Origin: Methanocorpusculum sp. | GTDB taxonomy: Archaea; Halobacteriota; Methanomicrobia; Methanomicrobiales; Methanocorpusculaceae | Length of the DNA stretch: 7,728 nt | Direction: 5' to 3' | Assembly (NCBI GenBank): GCA_029987045.1 | Contig: DALTWN010000042.1 | Location: 1 to 7,728, forward strand | Shown here: positions 5,516 to 7,728 of the stretch, in pieces | Layout of the letters: each line of letters opens with the position of its first letter | Position numbering within the stretch: the stretch's first letter is position 1 | Notes under the pieces: model-generated | Database searches by the model: none | Seen by the model: the letters and a program-made list of their open reading frames with translations, nothing else | What the model was told of the DNA's origin: nothing | Program-made: the position numbers and the translations under genes

Positions 5516-7114
5516 ATGGATGTAAATCAGATCCAGCAGATAACCGACAGAATCTCCCAGAACCTAGCATCAAAAGGAGTTTCTCCGGACAAGAACAGCA
5601 TCTTCGAAAAGCTGTTAGCATACATCAACGATTTTGGCGTCGTCCCGTTCGAAGCGGAACGCAAAGTCCTTTCGGACCAGTACAAGAAGTACAACATTCC
5701 CGAAGAACAGAAACCGGCGGTATCGTTCACTCCGGCAAACGAAGTGAAGAATCTTGCCGATATCATGGAAGGAGAATGGGTCACGGTGGAAGTGAAGATC
5801 GTCTCGCTCACCCAGCCGCGGAGTGCGGCCATCGCACAGAGCGGTATCATGGCCGACAGCACCGGCGCTCTTGAATTCGTCACGTTCGCGAAAGCCACGG
5901 ACCTGCCGGTACTGGAAACCGAAAAATGGTACCGCATCGAGTCGGCAATCGTGGATTCGTTCCGCGGTGCACGCAATCTGAAACTGCATTCGGGTACGAA
6001 AGTGACCGAACTCACCGACGAACGCTGTCTGGTACCGGCATCACCGACACCTCTTACGGAGATCGGGCTCGGTGTCGTTCCGTGTATCCGTGCCAAATTC
6101 GTCGACGAATGGGAAATCTCATCCGACAAGATGAGCCAGACCGGTCTGCTCGCGGATGAAAACGGCAGGACAAAGTTCACGATCTGGAAGAGTTCCGGCA
6201 AGGAATCCCTGAACCTGGGTTCAGTATATACCATCTATTATCCGGTGGCAAGCGAGTTCAACGGCAGAATATCCATAGCCCTCGATACCGCCATCTGGAT
6301 CGAAGAAGAAGGAGACAGCATGCCTGCAGTCTCCGTCAGGACAAAGATGGCTGTTCCGGCAGAGGATATGCCGGTCACGCCGCTCCATTCCCTGAAACCC
6401 GGATATGCGACCGTTCATGTCAAGTTCATCGAAGCCTGGGAAAACCGGAGCGAAAAGATGCTGCAGTGCGGACTGGTCGGCGATGAATCCGACCGGATGA
6501 AGTTCGTCATCTGGAAAGACGGTATCGCAGAGCCGCTGGAACTGAACAAAGTATATACCATCAAGAAGGCGAAAGTCGACGAATACAACGGAAGACTCTC
6601 GCTTGCCCTGAACCGTGCGGAAATCATCGGGGAAGAAGGAAGCCTCGAAGTCGGCAATACGCTCGATGTCCTGGAAGGAAACCTGGTGCAGATCGCCAAG
6701 GGTTCCGGTCTCATCAAACGCTGTCCGGTCGAAGGATGCGGCAGAGTCCTCTCGAAACAGAATCTCTGTCCGGTCCATGAAATCCAGCCGAACGGTATCT
6801 ACGATATGCGTATCCGCGGTGTTCTCGATACCGGTGAAAAGGCATACACGATTCTCATGAACCGCGAAACAACCGAGGTGCTGTCCGGCATGACCCTCGA
6901 GAAGGCAAAGGAGATCGGTACCAGCAACCCGCTCGGATCCGACGAAGTACAGATCCAGCTTTCGGAACAGCTCTGCGGCAGATATCTGATCTGCAAGGGA
7001 ACCTGGTTCAATGACCTGTTCACCGTGCGGGAAGCCGCGTTCAAGGTATTCGATCCAAGCGAAATCGCATCCCTGATGAACAGGGCAGGCGCAAACCTGG
7101 GAGGTGACCTGTAA
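5516..7114 (+). CDS. rpa: Replication protein A, multi-OB-fold single-stranded DNA-binding protein with zinc finger
   Basis: Single-stranded DNA-binding protein for replication, repair and recombination. The 532-residue product starts with a helical domain (about 1-65), followed by OB-A (about 75-165), OB-B (about 185-265) and OB-C (about 295-375). The C-terminal domain (about 385-515) looks like the RPA70-type OB fold carrying a zinc finger: Cys403-X4-Cys408-X9-Cys418-X2-His421, the archaeal euryal pattern. OB-B and OB-C are a clear internal duplication: residues 191-259 and 300-368 align without gaps with 33 of 69 identical, including shared KMxQxGL, IWK and VYTI segments. It leads a two-gene operon with its own TATA box and short leader; the partner gene begins 1 nt after the stop. 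Four OB folds in one chain suggest it could act without a separate large subunit, though other rpa genes may exist elsewhere. Assignment is firm. Confidence 0.95.
   Translation: MDVNQIQQITDRISQNLASKGVSPDKNSIFEKLLAYINDFGVVPFEAERKVLSDQYKKYNIPEEQKPAVSFTPANEVKNLADIMEGEWVTVEVKIVSLTQPRSAAIAQSGIMADSTGALEFVTFAKATDLPVLETEKWYRIESAIVDSFRGARNLKLHSGTKVTELTDERCLVPASPTPLTEIGLGVVPCIRAKFVDEWEISSDKMSQTGLLADENGRTKFTIWKSSGKESLNLGSVYTIYYPVASEFNGRISIALDTAIWIEEEGDSMPAVSVRTKMAVPAEDMPVTPLHSLKPGYATVHVKFIEAWENRSEKMLQCGLVGDESDRMKFVIWKDGIAEPLELNKVYTIKKAKVDEYNGRLSLALNRAEIIGEEGSLEVGNTLDVLEGNLVQIAKGSGLIKRCPVEGCGRVLSKQNLCPVHEIQPNGIYDMRIRGVLDTGEKAYTILMNRETTEVLSGMTLEKAKEIGTSNPLGSDEVQIQLSEQLCGRYLICKGTWFNDLFTVREAAFKVFDPSEIASLMNRAGANLGGDL
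7100..7107 (+). promoter_or_regulatory. Strong ribosome binding site of rpap inside the rpa 3' end
   Basis: ggaggtga is a full eight-base match to the archaeal 16S rRNA tail and ends 8 nt before the ATG at 7116. It lies within the last codons of rpa, and the rpa TAA sits between it and the ATG. An in-frame GTG at 7104 lies inside the site itself and is therefore rejected as a start. Confidence 0.8.
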
Positions 7115-7115
7115 A

Positions 7116-7706
7116 ATGGATTCCACACAGCAGCGGTTCGAACGTGAACCGGCAAAACGCGTCTTTGCCGCAGAACTCCGTGAAGCGACCAAGACCATCA
7201 AAGACGAGACCGACGAGAAAAGCCCGACCTATATCCTCCTGCCGACCGGAGAACGGTGCAACCGTGTCCTGATCGCCGGAGCCATCACGGACAAGGCAAA
7301 GAACGGCGACCAGAATGTCATGTACCGGGCAAAGGTATCCGACCCGTCCGGCATGTTCTATATCAATGCCAGTTCGTATCAGCCGGAAGCCATGCTCCAG
7401 CTCGCAAAGATCGATACGGACACCCCGTCGTTCGTCGTGGTCGTCGGAAAACCGAATGCATATACCACTCCCGACGGAAGAGTGCTCATCTCCGTCCGTG
7501 CAGAATCCATCCAGGTCGTCGACCGCGAGACCCGTGACATGTGGGTCGCAGACACCGCCAGAGCGACGCTGAAGCGTTTAGAGACGATGTTCGGCGACGG
7601 ATGGGAAAACATACCGGACGTGAAACTCGCACGCGATACGTACCCGCAGACAGCGGATGGATGGAAACGTATCGTGTTCGAAGCATTATCGAAGATCAGT
7701 TCCTGA
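7116..7706 (+). CDS. rpap: RPA-associated protein (COG3390-like OB-fold protein)
   Basis: Partner of archaeal RPA. In Haloferax volcanii such proteins are encoded next to rpa1 and rpa3 and associate specifically with their cognate RPA. The 196-residue protein has a charged N-terminal helix (about 12-32), then an OB-fold-like region (about 36-135) with RVLIAGAITD (50-59), SDPSGMFYINASSYQPEA (75-92) and SFVVVVGKPN (105-114). A C-terminal helical part follows (about 140-196) with TLKRLE (151-156), GWENIPDVKLARDTYP (162-177) and an amphipathic last helix. The start is set by a perfect ribosome binding site 8 nt upstream. Only 1 nt separates it from the rpa stop, so the two are almost certainly co-expressed, which supports a paired role at single-stranded DNA. 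The family match is from recall of the characteristic segments plus the strict linkage to rpa; the biochemical role of the family is only partly known. Confidence 0.87.
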   Translation: MDSTQQRFEREPAKRVFAAELREATKTIKDETDEKSPTYILLPTGERCNRVLIAGAITDKAKNGDQNVMYRAKVSDPSGMFYINASSYQPEAMLQLAKIDTDTPSFVVVVGKPNAYTTPDGRVLISVRAESIQVVDRETRDMWVADTARATLKRLETMFGDGWENIPDVKLARDTYPQTADGWKRIVFEALSKISS

Positions 7707-7722
7707 AAACCTTTTTTCAGGA
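7701..7722 (+). terminator. Hairpin with internal T6 tract overlapping the rpap stop codon
   Basis: A perfect 9-bp inverted repeat, tcctgaaaa (7701-7709) and ttttcagga (7714-7722), flanks a 4-nt loop. The TGA stop (7704-7706) lies in the left arm, and a T6 tract (7712-7717) spans the loop and the right arm. This suits termination of the rpa-rpap transcript right at the stop codon. No T-tract follows the stem within the few remaining bases, so it is not a textbook bacterial terminator. Confidence 0.55.
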
Positions 7723-7728
7723 CGGCCC

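Noticed and set aside
6221..7201. A 326-codon open frame on the - strand within rpa and into rpap
   Set aside because: It is a mirror of rpa codon bias, crosses the rpa-rpap junction, and shows no recognisable motif; the zinc finger and OB repeats are on the + strand.
1..7728. A CRISPR array, mobile element, defence system or other novel accessory cluster
   Set aside because: No regularly spaced repeats, transposase, integrase or terminal inverted repeats are present, and every large + strand frame belongs to a known archaeal housekeeping family.

Overview
The window reads as an ordinary chromosomal stretch of a euryarchaeal methanogen. Every supported gene is on the + strand and encodes archaeal housekeeping or information-processing machinery: RIO1 kinase, a Pno1/Krr1-type KH protein, Hel308, the KEOPS subunit Cgi121, and a multi-OB-fold zinc-finger RPA with its RPA-associated partner. 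TATA-like promoters, GGAGGTGA-type ribosome binding sites and T-rich termination tracts fit the archaeal assignment. The moderate GC content with C/G-rich third codon positions, together with the protein sequences, suggests Methanomicrobiales (a Methanocorpusculum-like organism is my best guess). That placement is recollection and inference, not a search result.

Layout. Positions 56-1045 hold birA (biotin protein ligase with an N-terminal winged helix), followed by a 164-bp gap with T-tracts and a promoter-like region. Positions 1210-5280 form a probable four-gene transcription unit: rio1, the KH protein, hel308 and cgi121, with junctions of 28 nt, a 1-nt TGATG overlap and 15 nt. A 235-bp AT-rich gap (5281-5515) carries terminator-like hairpins and then a strong TATA box flanked by short palindromes. 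Positions 5516-7706 hold rpa and its partner rpap, separated by 1 nt; a hairpin with an internal T6 tract overlaps the last stop codon. No stretch longer than 300 bases lacks a gene.

How the genes fit together. RIO1 and the KH protein belong to small-subunit ribosome maturation. Cgi121 belongs to KEOPS, which makes the t6A modification on tRNA. Hel308 is a 3'-5' repair and fork-remodelling helicase whose last residues look like a PCNA-binding motif. RPA and its partner bind single-stranded DNA. So one operon joins translation-apparatus maturation with DNA repair, and an ssDNA-binding operon follows directly. I see no CRISPR array, transposon, integrase, defence island, tRNA or rRNA here, and no sign of a novel multi-gene system. 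The points worth a second look are the altered BirA active-site motifs, the Hel308 C-terminal tail, the hel308-cgi121 coupling, and the palindromes around the rio1 and rpa promoters.
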